From a bacterium (GTDB lineage: Bacteria > Cyanobacteriota > Vampirovibrionia > Gastranaerophilales > Gastranaerophilaceae), in the NCBI GenBank assembly GCA_017995595.1, contig JAGOIO010000079.1, forward strand, positions 1-6,682: a DNA stretch of 6,682 bases. Reading direction: 5' to 3'. Under the pieces are notes generated by a model that saw only the letters and a list, made by a program, of their open reading frames with translations, was not told the DNA's origin and made no database searches. Shown here in pieces: positions 1 through 6,682 of the stretch. Within the stretch, counting starts at the first letter, position 1; every line of letters starts with the position of its first letter. The position numbers were made by a program, and so were the translations under genes.

Positions 1-1
1 T

Positions 2-2662
2 GAGTTTACAAACAATGATGATTTTAATTTTGATGATTTAACAAGCGATAACAACAACGAATTTTCTGATTTTGACGATATATTATCTGATACAAAAAAT
101 GAAGACGATGAATCATCAATTTCATTTAATGATACAGCTGATGATGTTGAATATAACATCGATAATAATAGTGATGATGATGAAAAAATTAGCACAGATG
201 ATTACACTAATGAAAATAAAGATTCTGAATCAGACAGATTTAATATATCCCCTGATGAATTGCCAGATTTTGAAGATTTACCTGATTTTTCAGAAAATGA
301 AATTGCAGAAGATGTAGAAATTGAAGAAAATACTGAAAATATTTTAGAAAATACTGATGAAAACACAGATGAAATTGAATCAGAATCAACTGATTTACCA
401 ATTTCTGATACAACAGAAGAAATCAAATCAGGTGATGAACAAGACAAAGAGATTGAAAATACAGAAATACCTGAACAAGAAATACCAACTGATACAACAA
501 GTGAAAGTAATATTGGCAATATAGATTTTGATAATATTGATGATTTAGATGAACAAATTTCAGCAGAAGCAACTCCTGAAAGCGATATAACAGAGTCTTC
601 TGATATTGAAAATGACTTGTTTTCAGAAACAAAAGATTTAATATCTCAAATTGATGAAAATGTTGAAGATGTCGAGGATGTAGAGGATATCAAAGATGCC
701 GAAGAAGCACAAACAACAGAGCCTCAGACAGAATTTAATGATATAAATAATTTTAATGAAGAGTCTGAAAATACCAAAGCAGAAGAAATTGAAACATCTC
801 AAGCTGATATTTCAACAAGCGAAACAAATAATGAAGAAAATGTCGATTTTGATAGTGAAACTATTAACCAAGATGACGAAGATACTTTCACTTCAAAACT
901 TCCTGAAATAGACTTTGGTAGTATTTCTAATGATGCAGAACAAAATTTTGGAGATACTGAGCCTGAAATTATTGAAGAAAAAATAGAAGATAAGAGTTCA
1001 AGCTCTGATGACGATGAATTATCGCCTGTAGAGCAACTGGAAAGTAATCCAGATGCTGTCGAAGCATTAAAAAGCAAAATTAAAGACAAACAAATTGCAA
1101 ATATGCCTAACTATTTCAGTAACTTACAAGAGACTGCAGATGATACAGATGAACTCGATGAAAATAACGAAGAGCTTGAAAATAATGAGTTAAGAGAGGA
1201 TAGTTCAAATTCAAACAATGAAGAAGAAAACAATGTTAGCGAAATAACAGATTCAGAAACAGCTTTACCTGAGCTTAATCTTGAAGAAGTACCCGAGTTA
1301 AAAGAAAATGAAGAAGGTCTTGTTAGCTTAAATGCATTTGATGAACTTCCTGAAACCAATGCGGTATCAGAAGAAGAAAAGCCAAAAGAAGATGTTGTAA
1401 GTCTGGATAATTTCGACTTTGATATGTTTGAAAAGAAAGTTGAAGAAGAAGGACCTGTAAAGGTTGATTTACCTAACAAGGATAACACACCAAACGCTGA
1501 ACCAACAGAAATTGAAAATACTAATAGTGATAATGTAAATGAAACTATGCCAAATGAAGCAACAGCTTCTGATTCTATAGATGACTTAGATTCAGCCATA
1601 GAAGATAATGAAGTTGCAGATATCACATCACAAGTAGATGCATTCTTAAATGAAGTTGACTTGGACGATGAGCAAAAAGATATTCTTTCAACAGAAGTAA
1701 ATATTGACGAAAGTCTATTATCAACAGATGTACCGAATATAGATGAATCTATAGAAGAACTTCCTACAACTGAAGAAGAAGAAACAACTACTACAAACCC
1801 TACTGAAGTTTCAGAAACAACAGCATTTCCAACAGAAACAGGCTTAATATCAGAACCTGTTAATGAATACCAAACTGAAGCTATTGGAGATGAGACTCAT
1901 GCAGAATATGGTGAAGCTGAGCCTGAAACACTTGAATATCTGTTTAATAAGGATAAAGAGAGCGAAGATGAAATTGAATTAGAAGAAACAGAGCCAATAG
2001 GTAAAAAAGCTTTCTTAAAAGATAAGAAAATGGTTACAGCGGCTATTGTTTGTGCAATTTTTGCAACAATGACAATCACAACTGTTATTAAAAATGTTAA
2101 TCAACCGAAAGATGCTGTATTCCCTAAAGATATGAACAGTCAGGAAAATGTCGTTCCGACAGCACCAAATGGAATGACACCTGCCGGAACTCCTGCAGGT
2201 GATGCACAAAATCCTAATGTTCCTGGTGCAATAGGAACAACCAACGGTGGAACAGTTGCAAACCAACCACCTCAAGATATGGGAAAAGCCGTCTCTAACG
2301 CATTTACAACCCAAGCAATTAATGCTCAAGTATCAAAAATCGCCTGGGAAGTTCCTGAAAGCCTTTCTTATAGTGTCGGATTTAGAAGATATTTACAAAC
2401 CGCAGGAAAAAATTTAAAATTATCTTTACAAAGCGATTTGTTACTTGCGACAGAAATGGCTTATTCTAATAAATGTGTAATAGATGTTGTAGTCTCAAAT
2501 TCAGGTAATATCCAGTCTTTAGGACTAATTACCTCAAGCGGTTCTAAGCAAATAGACAACATTGTGTTACAAAGTGTTAAAGAAACTCTAAACTACCTAA
2601 AAGCCCCTGCTAACGAGCTTAACGGGAAATCTGCAGATTTGACTCTTATCATAAATTTTTAA
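2..2662 (+). CDS. Acidic, single-pass membrane protein with TonB/TolA-like C-terminal domain (5' partial)
   Basis: The frame is open from base 2 to the TAA at 2660-2662, giving 886 visible residues with no stop. The true start therefore lies upstream; the TTG at 260 is only an internal codon. Visible residues 1-676 are extremely rich in Asp and Glu (by eye about a third), with many Asn/Ser/Thr. They contain no Cys or Trp and only two Arg, so this part is probably disordered. A Lys-rich stretch (KKAFLKDKK) precedes one hydrophobic segment at about 677-696, which predicts an N-in topology with the acidic part in the cytoplasm. A Pro/Gly/Asn/Thr-rich linker (about 700-765) follows, then a domain at about 770-886. 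Its pattern (VIDVVVSNSGNIQSLGL, SSGS at 845-848, IDNIVLQSV) resembles TonB/TolA C-terminal domains. Such domains contact outer-membrane partners, but TonB normally has only a short cytoplasmic N-terminus, and no ExbB/ExbD gene is visible here. The function is unknown. Confidence is high for the gene and moderate for the TonB-like fold. Confidence 0.85.
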   Translation, partial: EFTNNDDFNFDDLTSDNNNEFSDFDDILSDTKNEDDESSISFNDTADDVEYNIDNNSDDDEKISTDDYTNENKDSESDRFNISPDELPDFEDLPDFSENEIAEDVEIEENTENILENTDENTDEIESESTDLPISDTTEEIKSGDEQDKEIENTEIPEQEIPTDTTSESNIGNIDFDNIDDLDEQISAEATPESDITESSDIENDLFSETKDLISQIDENVEDVEDVEDIKDAEEAQTTEPQTEFNDINNFNEESENTKAEEIETSQADISTSETNNEENVDFDSETINQDDEDTFTSKLPEIDFGSISNDAEQNFGDTEPEIIEEKIEDKSSSSDDDELSPVEQLESNPDAVEALKSKIKDKQIANMPNYFSNLQETADDTDELDENNEELENNELREDSSNSNNEEENNVSEITDSETALPELNLEEVPELKENEEGLVSLNAFDELPETNAVSEEEKPKEDVVSLDNFDFDMFEKKVEEEGPVKVDLPNKDNTPNAEPTEIENTNSDNVNETMPNEATASDSIDDLDSAIEDNEVADITSQVDAFLNEVDLDDEQKDILSTEVNIDESLLSTDVPNIDESIEELPTTEEEETTTTNPTEVSETTAFPTETGLISEPVNEYQTEAIGDETHAEYGEAEPETLEYLFNKDKESEDEIELEETEPIGKKAFLKDKKMVTAAIVCAIFATMTITTVIKNVNQPKDAVFPKDMNSQENVVPTAPNGMTPAGTPAGDAQNPNVPGAIGTTNGGTVANQPPQDMGKAVSNAFTTQAINAQVSKIAWEVPESLSYSVGFRRYLQTAGKNLKLSLQSDLLLATEMAYSNKCVIDVVVSNSGNIQSLGLITSSGSKQIDNIVLQSVKETLNYLKAPANELNGKSADLTLIINF
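662..688 (+). repeat. Three tandem 9-base units encoding Val-Glu-Asp
   Basis: Three consecutive 9-base units encode VED-VED-VED (visible residues 221-229), followed by the related IKD. The units differ at third codon positions (GTT/GTC/GTA, GAA/GAG/GAG), so the array is either old or maintained at the protein level. It sits inside the acidic region of the long 5'-partial gene. A looser ENT(D/E) repetition occurs at about 326-373. Both fit growth of low-complexity sequence by short duplications. Confidence 0.6.
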
Positions 2663-2674
2663 ATATGGTATGAT
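2646..2674 (+). promoter_or_regulatory. Extended -10 sigma-70-type promoter for the sigma-factor gene
   Basis: A TG-n-TATGAT extended -10 lies at 2666-2674, with the hexamer at 2669-2674, one mismatch from TATAAT. With a 17-base spacer, TTATCA at 2646-2651 matches the -35 consensus TTGACA at 4 of 6 positions. The predicted transcription start is near 2681, about 30 bases before the chosen TTG start. The promoter overlaps the last codons of the upstream gene, so the sigma-factor gene can be transcribed independently even though the gap is short. This is a consensus match only. Confidence 0.55.
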
Positions 2675-2683
2675 ATAAACAGA

Positions 2684-2707
2684 GTAGGTAAACATGTAGG
2701 AAAACTT
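2684..2707 (+). repeat. Imperfect 12-base tandem repeat with start-stop codon pair in the sigma-factor leader
   Basis: GTAGGTAAACAT (2684-2695) is followed directly by GTAGGAAAACTT (2696-2707), matching at 10 of 12 positions. Each copy carries a TAGG, which can act as a weak Shine-Dalgarno element. The first sits 5 bases before the ATG at 2694. That ATG is followed at once by an in-frame TAG (2697-2699). The AGGA at 2698-2701 lies 10 bases before the TTG at 2712. The arrangement decides the gene start and could be a duplication, a small operator or a translational control element. Which of these applies cannot be told from sequence alone. Confidence 0.45.
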
Positions 2708-2711
2708 CACT

Positions 2712-3305
2712 TTGGAATTAGCACAGGAAAAAGTTGATTTAATAGAAAAAATTATTAAATCAGATAAGAAATTTTCTAACAACGAAGACCTTTATGACGA
2801 TTTTTTTAACGAAACGTATAAGAGAGCGTTTTTGATAATAAAAACCGTTAAGAGCGAATCGGCGTTGGAAGCTTACTTACGCAAAATTGTAGCAACGTCT
2901 ATTGTTGTTGTGCTAAAAGATTCAGGAAGAGTTCGACGTGAAAAAGAAGGATATGTAAGCACTCACGAAACTTCACTGGAAACAATCGTTTCTAAACCTC
3001 TTGTTCATGAAGTTCCTGACAATCCTTATTCCAATATAAAAATAAGCTACGATGTTGTTGATTTAAGCGACGGTCCTGAAGAAATAGTTATAAAGAAAGA
3101 AGTTTTACAATCTGTTTTAGATGCAATTACAATAATCCACAGTAAAGCTCCAGAAAAGCAGTTTATGGAATTATACAACCTACGCTACGTGAAAAACCTA
3201 AAACAAAAAGAAATTGCAAAAGAATTAAACCTTTCTCAATCAGAAATTTCTAAACGCCTACTTGAAATGATGACTGAAATGAAAAATGTTCTAAACAAAA
3301 ATTAA
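2712..3305 (+). CDS. Sigma-70-like (ECF-type) RNA polymerase sigma factor
   Basis: The protein is 197 residues long, a usual size for ECF-type sigma factors. These direct core RNA polymerase to selected promoters from the cytoplasm. Residues about 24-78 look like region 2: DLYDDFFNETYKRAF, then AYLRKIV and a basic stretch, RVRRE, at 73-77. Residues about 131-195 look like region 4, with a helix-turn-helix at about 164-186 (KQKEIAKELNLSQSEISKRL), the part expected to read the -35 element. A polar linker of about 50 residues joins them, and no region 3 is evident. The start is chosen as TTG 2712 with AGGA 10 bases upstream. The in-frame ATG at 2694 is cut off by TAG at 2697, and no ATG near the start gives a longer product. 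A dedicated promoter precedes the gene, and the zinc-ribbon NTPase gene follows 31 bases after its stop, probably cotranscribed. No classical anti-sigma gene is visible. It could instead be a sigma-like transcription regulator. Confidence 0.8.
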   Translation: MELAQEKVDLIEKIIKSDKKFSNNEDLYDDFFNETYKRAFLIIKTVKSESALEAYLRKIVATSIVVVLKDSGRVRREKEGYVSTHETSLETIVSKPLVHEVPDNPYSNIKISYDVVDLSDGPEEIVIKKEVLQSVLDAITIIHSKAPEKQFMELYNLRYVKNLKQKEIAKELNLSQSEISKRLLEMMTEMKNVLNKN

Positions 3306-3336
3306 AAAGTTATTACATATATAAAAAGCAACTAAA

Positions 3337-6297
3337 ATGAAATGTCCTAAGTGTAAAAAAATTATAGAAGATAATTCCCTAAAATGCACATTTTGTGGTG
3401 CCAGAATCGGCTCTGTGTGCAAAAAATGTAATACCTACAATTCAATTTATAATTTAAAATGTACAAACTGCCAAGAAGAACTTTTAAAAATTTGCCCGTC
3501 TTGCAAAAGCATTAATTTTCCGAATGTTGAAAAATGTAGAAAATGCGGATTTTCGTTTGTAACAGGAAAGCCTGCACAAGCGAAAAAAGTCGAAGATGCA
3601 GTTTCTGAAGATATTCCTGCAAATGCAGATAAATTAATCTATGAAGGAAAGCCTTGCTCTCAAATTAAAGCTAAAGATATTTTACTAAAAGCATTAAAAT
3701 TGCCTGATAAAAAGATTATGGCAATTATAGGAGAAAAAGGTGCAGGAAAATCTGTAGTTCTAAAATCCGCTATAGCTGAACTTAGAGAAGCAAAAATATC
3801 ATGGCTTTTGGGAGAATGCACAGCAGTTACGCAATTAAGCCCTTGTGGGTTAATTCAAGATATTTTGCTTACATTTTTTAATGCAAGAAATTTTTGTGCT
3901 GACGGATTACAGATGAAAAAAAATTCTCAAGAGTTTTTTCATACGAATTTTCCAACACTTTCTACAGAAGAAATATTCAGACTTTTGAATTTAATATATC
4001 CTGCAACAACAGATTTTTACGAAAATATTTTAATAAATAAAGAAAAGACTTTTGACTTGTTAAAAAAAGTCTTTGAAACAATAACCACCGCAGGTACAAC
4101 TATTTTTGTACTTGATAACTTCAATCAAATTGACGGACTGTCTTATGAATTTTTAAGCAAACTGGTAAATTCAGATATAATAAATAGAAATTGCAAATTT
4201 ATATTAACATACAGTGAAGCAAGACCTGTTCGAGGATACTTATACAGTAAGATTTTACCTGAAGATGCTTATGTAAACATTTCCCTAGATAAATTTGATT
4301 CAGACCAAATTACTAATTTTGTAAATCAATCAATGGACAAAAAATGCCCGGCAGCAGTTTTAAATCAACTGTCAGAAAGATGTTTGGGAAATCCGGCAAA
4401 ACTTGAACAATATGTAAGCCTTGCTATAGATTTAGAACAGCGAAACAATACTTTTGAAATGCACCTTCCGCTAGAATATAGGGAAGTTATAAAGCAAAGA
4501 CTTGAATTTCTAAAATATGATGATGAAACAGCTTATGAATTTCTTATTGCATCAGCAATTCAAGGCATAAAATTCTGCCCGTCAATAATAAGCCAAGTTG
4601 TACAATTACCTGAAGAGGAAACTCTTAGCGTTCTTGTAGTTCTACAACAAACAAACTTCATTTTGCCTGTAAATGAATTCTCTTACAGTTTTAGGAATTC
4701 TCTACTTTGGACAACTATTCTTGATATCGTAAAAGATGATGATTTTTATAGCATTGTTAACGAAAAAATGTTCACAATTTTTTCAAATTATACACTATCT
4801 TCACATTCTATTTTGGCTATTTTTGCCAAAAATATCAATCAAAAGTTAAGTGCCTTATCAGCGTGGACAGATTGTATAAAACTTGCATCTTATATCGGAG
4901 ATTTTTATCTATATACTATCGCTCAAAAGCAGAGTTTAAGTATAGTAGAAGCCCTTGAAGATTCAAATTCCTCACTTATAAAAAATAATGTTCACGAAAG
5001 ACTTGGCAAACTTATTTCCGTAACATCTCCGGAAGAAGCAAAAACATATCTTCCAGATGCAATAGCAAATGCTCAAAAGGTCGGGAATACTACAAAAACA
5101 GTTGAATTATTAGGCTATCTTACACAATGTTGCCTAAAAACAGGAGATTACTACCCTGCAACAGAATGTATCGATACAGTTATTGAAGCACTTGATTCTA
5201 TTGAATATGAAGTAGAAATCGCAGTTTTAAAAGAAAGAAAGCTAAAACCATTGTTAAAAAGCGGAAATTGCGGTCAAATAATTCACCTTGCAGATAATGA
5301 GATTTTACCTGTAATGGAACGCTACATAAATTCTAAGAATTTAAAAAATATTACATCAAATACGCTTTATTCATCATGGTTAAAGACATATCAAAATCTT
5401 GCATTTGCACTGGCAATGCAAGGTAGCAACAGAGTTTTTGAAGTCGTAGCAACTATGTTTGAACTATTTGAAAAAAATAAATTTGAAGATGCAGTTTTTA
5501 TTTGCAAAACGAAACTGATTCTTGCATTTGCAAATACAATTAAAGGCGATTGTGCTGAATCAGGTAAAATTCTTGAAAATATTTTAAGAGAATATAATAC
5601 AGAAATTCTTGACAGTGAAGCTATTTCAATCTGGAACATGACAAATATTCTTAACAAACTTGAAAGAAAAAATTATACCAATATACAAGAAGAATTATTC
5701 CAACTTGTAACTTTTGCAAACAACGTAAACGACGGATTTACAAAGAATATTCTCAAGGCATTTTTAGGTAAAATATTCAAAGAACAAGGCAATATTGAAC
5801 GAGCATTAGAAATTTATAACGAGCAAATTACATATTTTGCAAAAGAAAAGAACGCAATAGGAGCTTTATTGAGCTGGTATTTGATAGCTGAAGCAACTCT
5901 TATTACAGAAGGTGCAGATAATGCACTACAAGTTGCGGTAAAAGCTCTTGACGTGGCACAAAGTCCTAAAATTAACAACTATTATTTCATAATTCTATTT
6001 AATAAACTTATTGCAGAAGCTTATATTTCTCAAAAAGAATATGAACTTGCAAAGGCTCACATTGATAAAGCTCTAATGATAGCAAGAAAATTTGAGCTTA
6101 CAGAACTTATGATTAGGTTATACATTTTGTATGGAAAATATTTACAAAAACTTGCCGAGCAAAATAATGAAAATAGCGAAGAATATTTAACAAATTCTGC
6201 AAAAATGTTTAATAAGGCAGAACTGCTTGCCAAATCAATTGAAAATACCACTGCATTAGATGACATTGAAGACATAACCAATTCATTAAATATATAA
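3337..6297 (+). CDS. Triple zinc-ribbon, STAND/AAA_16-type P-loop NTPase with TPR-like C-terminus
   Basis: The protein is 986 residues long. Three CxxC-x10-CxxC zinc ribbons lie at Cys 3/6/17/20, 28/31/42/45 and 53/56/67/70, repeating exactly every 25 residues. After a short linker comes a P-loop NTPase: Walker A GEKGAGKS (132-139), Walker B IFVLD ending at Asp260 with a second Asp at 266 (the hhhhD-x5-D pattern of AAA_16/STAND ATPases), a sensor-like ILTYSEAR (289-296) and GNPAKLEQYV (351-360), which matches the 'GNP' element after the ATPase core. The rest, especially about 540-986, is helical with TPR-like units (for example about 807-830 and 891-915). Such proteins usually act as nucleotide-switched cytoplasmic signalling scaffolds. 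Related architectures often carry a cyclase or DNA-binding effector; neither is visible here. ATG 3337 is the first start after an in-frame TAA at 3322, and no clear Shine-Dalgarno is seen. It lies 31 bases after the sigma-factor gene, probably in one operon. The role is unknown. Confidence 0.85.
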   Translation: MKCPKCKKIIEDNSLKCTFCGARIGSVCKKCNTYNSIYNLKCTNCQEELLKICPSCKSINFPNVEKCRKCGFSFVTGKPAQAKKVEDAVSEDIPANADKLIYEGKPCSQIKAKDILLKALKLPDKKIMAIIGEKGAGKSVVLKSAIAELREAKISWLLGECTAVTQLSPCGLIQDILLTFFNARNFCADGLQMKKNSQEFFHTNFPTLSTEEIFRLLNLIYPATTDFYENILINKEKTFDLLKKVFETITTAGTTIFVLDNFNQIDGLSYEFLSKLVNSDIINRNCKFILTYSEARPVRGYLYSKILPEDAYVNISLDKFDSDQITNFVNQSMDKKCPAAVLNQLSERCLGNPAKLEQYVSLAIDLEQRNNTFEMHLPLEYREVIKQRLEFLKYDDETAYEFLIASAIQGIKFCPSIISQVVQLPEEETLSVLVVLQQTNFILPVNEFSYSFRNSLLWTTILDIVKDDDFYSIVNEKMFTIFSNYTLSSHSILAIFAKNINQKLSALSAWTDCIKLASYIGDFYLYTIAQKQSLSIVEALEDSNSSLIKNNVHERLGKLISVTSPEEAKTYLPDAIANAQKVGNTTKTVELLGYLTQCCLKTGDYYPATECIDTVIEALDSIEYEVEIAVLKERKLKPLLKSGNCGQIIHLADNEILPVMERYINSKNLKNITSNTLYSSWLKTYQNLAFALAMQGSNRVFEVVATMFELFEKNKFEDAVFICKTKLILAFANTIKGDCAESGKILENILREYNTEILDSEAISIWNMTNILNKLERKNYTNIQEELFQLVTFANNVNDGFTKNILKAFLGKIFKEQGNIERALEIYNEQITYFAKEKNAIGALLSWYLIAEATLITEGADNALQVAVKALDVAQSPKINNYYFIILFNKLIAEAYISQKEYELAKAHIDKALMIARKFELTELMIRLYILYGKYLQKLAEQNNENSEEYLTNSAKMFNKAELLAKSIENTTALDDIEDITNSLNI

Positions 6298-6299
6298 AA

Positions 6300-6327
6300 T
6301 TTACAAAAATAATTTTTCTGATAAAAT
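6300..6327 (+). promoter_or_regulatory. Extended -10 promoter for the MacB-like permease gene
   Basis: TTTACA at 6300-6305 matches the -35 consensus at 5 of 6 positions. A 16-base spacer leads to TAAAAT at 6322-6327, which is preceded by TG at 6319-6320 (extended -10). Transcription would start near 6334, about 23 bases before the ATG at 6357. The site begins directly after the stop of the zinc-ribbon NTPase gene, so the permease is probably the first gene of a separate transcription unit. This is a consensus match only. Confidence 0.55.
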
Positions 6328-6356
6328 AGGTCAAAAGCAGAAAAGATAGAGAGATT

Positions 6357-6682
6357 ATGATAGATTTAAAATCAACATTTAAAATCGCATTACGCTCACT
6401 AAAGATTAACAAAATGCGTTCAATATTAACGAGTTTAGGTATAATAATCGGCGTAAGTGCGGTAATAGTAATGCTTGCGATAGGTGAAGGAGCAAAAGCT
6501 AAAATTTCAAAAGATATAGCTTCAACAGGCTCAAATCTTTTAATGGTACGTTCAGGAACAACTACATCAGGAGGAGTTAAAGGTGGAATTGGAACAGAAC
6601 CGACGTTAAAGTTAAAAGATGCAGAAGCTATAGCAAAAAATTGCAATTCAGTATCAGCAGTAGCTCCAGTTATTATGGAAAC
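6357..6682 (+). CDS. MacB/FtsX-type ABC transporter permease (3' partial)
   Basis: The ATG at 6357 opens a frame that runs off the right edge after 108 complete codons. The start is typical of MacB-type permeases: a short amphipathic stretch (FKIALRSLKINKMRS), a first membrane helix at about 22-42 containing LGIIIGVSAVIVMLAIGEG, then the outer-face segment with SNLLMVRSG, a Gly/Ser/Thr-rich loop and LKLKDAEAIA, as at the start of the MacB periplasmic core domain. In this family the periplasmic domain couples ATP hydrolysis to export of peptides, lipoproteins or drugs with a membrane-fusion partner. The MacB-fused ATPase domain is absent here, so the ATPase is probably a separate gene, as in YknYZ-like systems. 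A weak purine-rich AGAGAG lies 3 bases before the ATG. The substrate is unknown. The gene has its own promoter, so a link to the genes upstream is not implied. Confidence 0.88.
   Translation, partial: MIDLKSTFKIALRSLKINKMRSILTSLGIIIGVSAVIVMLAIGEGAKAKISKDIASTGSNLLMVRSGTTTSGGVKGGIGTEPTLKLKDAEAIAKNCNSVSAVAPVIME

Noticed and set aside
260..262. TTG at 260 as the start of the long acidic gene
   Set aside because: The same frame is open back to base 2 with the same acidic composition, and TTG is simply a Leu codon in a run of DELPDFEDLPDF. The real start lies upstream of the window.
1111..1626. Antisense open frame of 171 codons, rich in Ser
   Set aside because: It lies opposite the acidic gene. 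GAA/GAT/TCA codons read in reverse give Ser/Phe/Ile-rich frames without stops. It has no motif or ribosome site, so it is a shadow, as are the smaller antisense frames at 202-519 and 799-1089.
2694..2699. TAG read as a sense codon (alternative genetic code)
   Set aside because: All three visible gene ends use TAA, the long genes contain no in-frame TAG, and a TTG start with AGGA explains the gene under the standard code.
3306..3336. TATATA at 3318-3323 as a promoter for the zinc-ribbon NTPase
   Set aside because: No -35-like element sits at a proper distance and the gap is simply AT-rich. Cotranscription with the sigma factor is simpler.
6298..6356. Intrinsic terminator after the NTPase gene
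   Set aside because: There is a short T run at 6313-6317 but no GC-containing hairpin before it.
6209..6646. Antisense open frame of 145 codons across the end of the NTPase gene and the start of the permease gene
   Set aside because: It overlaps two well-supported genes on the other strand and has no recognisable domain.
6357..6682. Calling the permease macB
   Set aside because: MacB proper begins with an ATPase domain. This protein starts directly with the permease segment, so only family membership is supported.

Overview
The window is AT-rich and tightly packed, with four genes all on the + strand and only short gaps between them (49, 51 and 59 bases, counting from the chosen starts). 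The composition, the frequent AAA/GAA/GAT codons, a TonB-like periplasmic domain and a MacB-type permease suggest a low-GC bacterium with two membranes. A gut Gastranaerophilales/Vampirovibrionia-type (Melainabacteria) genome is my best guess. It is a low-confidence impression that I could not test by search.

Layout: (1) Positions 2-2662 hold the 3' part of a long gene whose start lies upstream of the window. It encodes an extremely acidic, probably disordered region of at least 676 residues, then one membrane segment, then a TonB/TolA-like C-terminal domain. (2) A good extended -10 promoter straddles the stop of that gene and leads into a sigma-70-like factor (2712-3305). This gene probably starts at TTG, because the only upstream ATG is immediately followed by TAG. 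(3) Positions 3337-6297 encode a 986-residue protein with three evenly spaced zinc ribbons, a STAND/AAA_16-type P-loop NTPase and a long TPR-like helical tail. (4) A second extended -10 promoter lies in the gap before 6357, where a MacB/FtsX-type ABC permease begins and runs off the right edge.

The first three genes look regulatory or signalling in character: a membrane-anchored acidic protein, a sigma factor and a large NTPase scaffold with zinc ribbons. They could form one trans-envelope signalling cassette, but that is inferred from adjacency and domain types alone. The permease has its own promoter and probably belongs to a separate export operon. I saw no RNA genes, mobile elements, CRISPR arrays or convincing intrinsic terminators.
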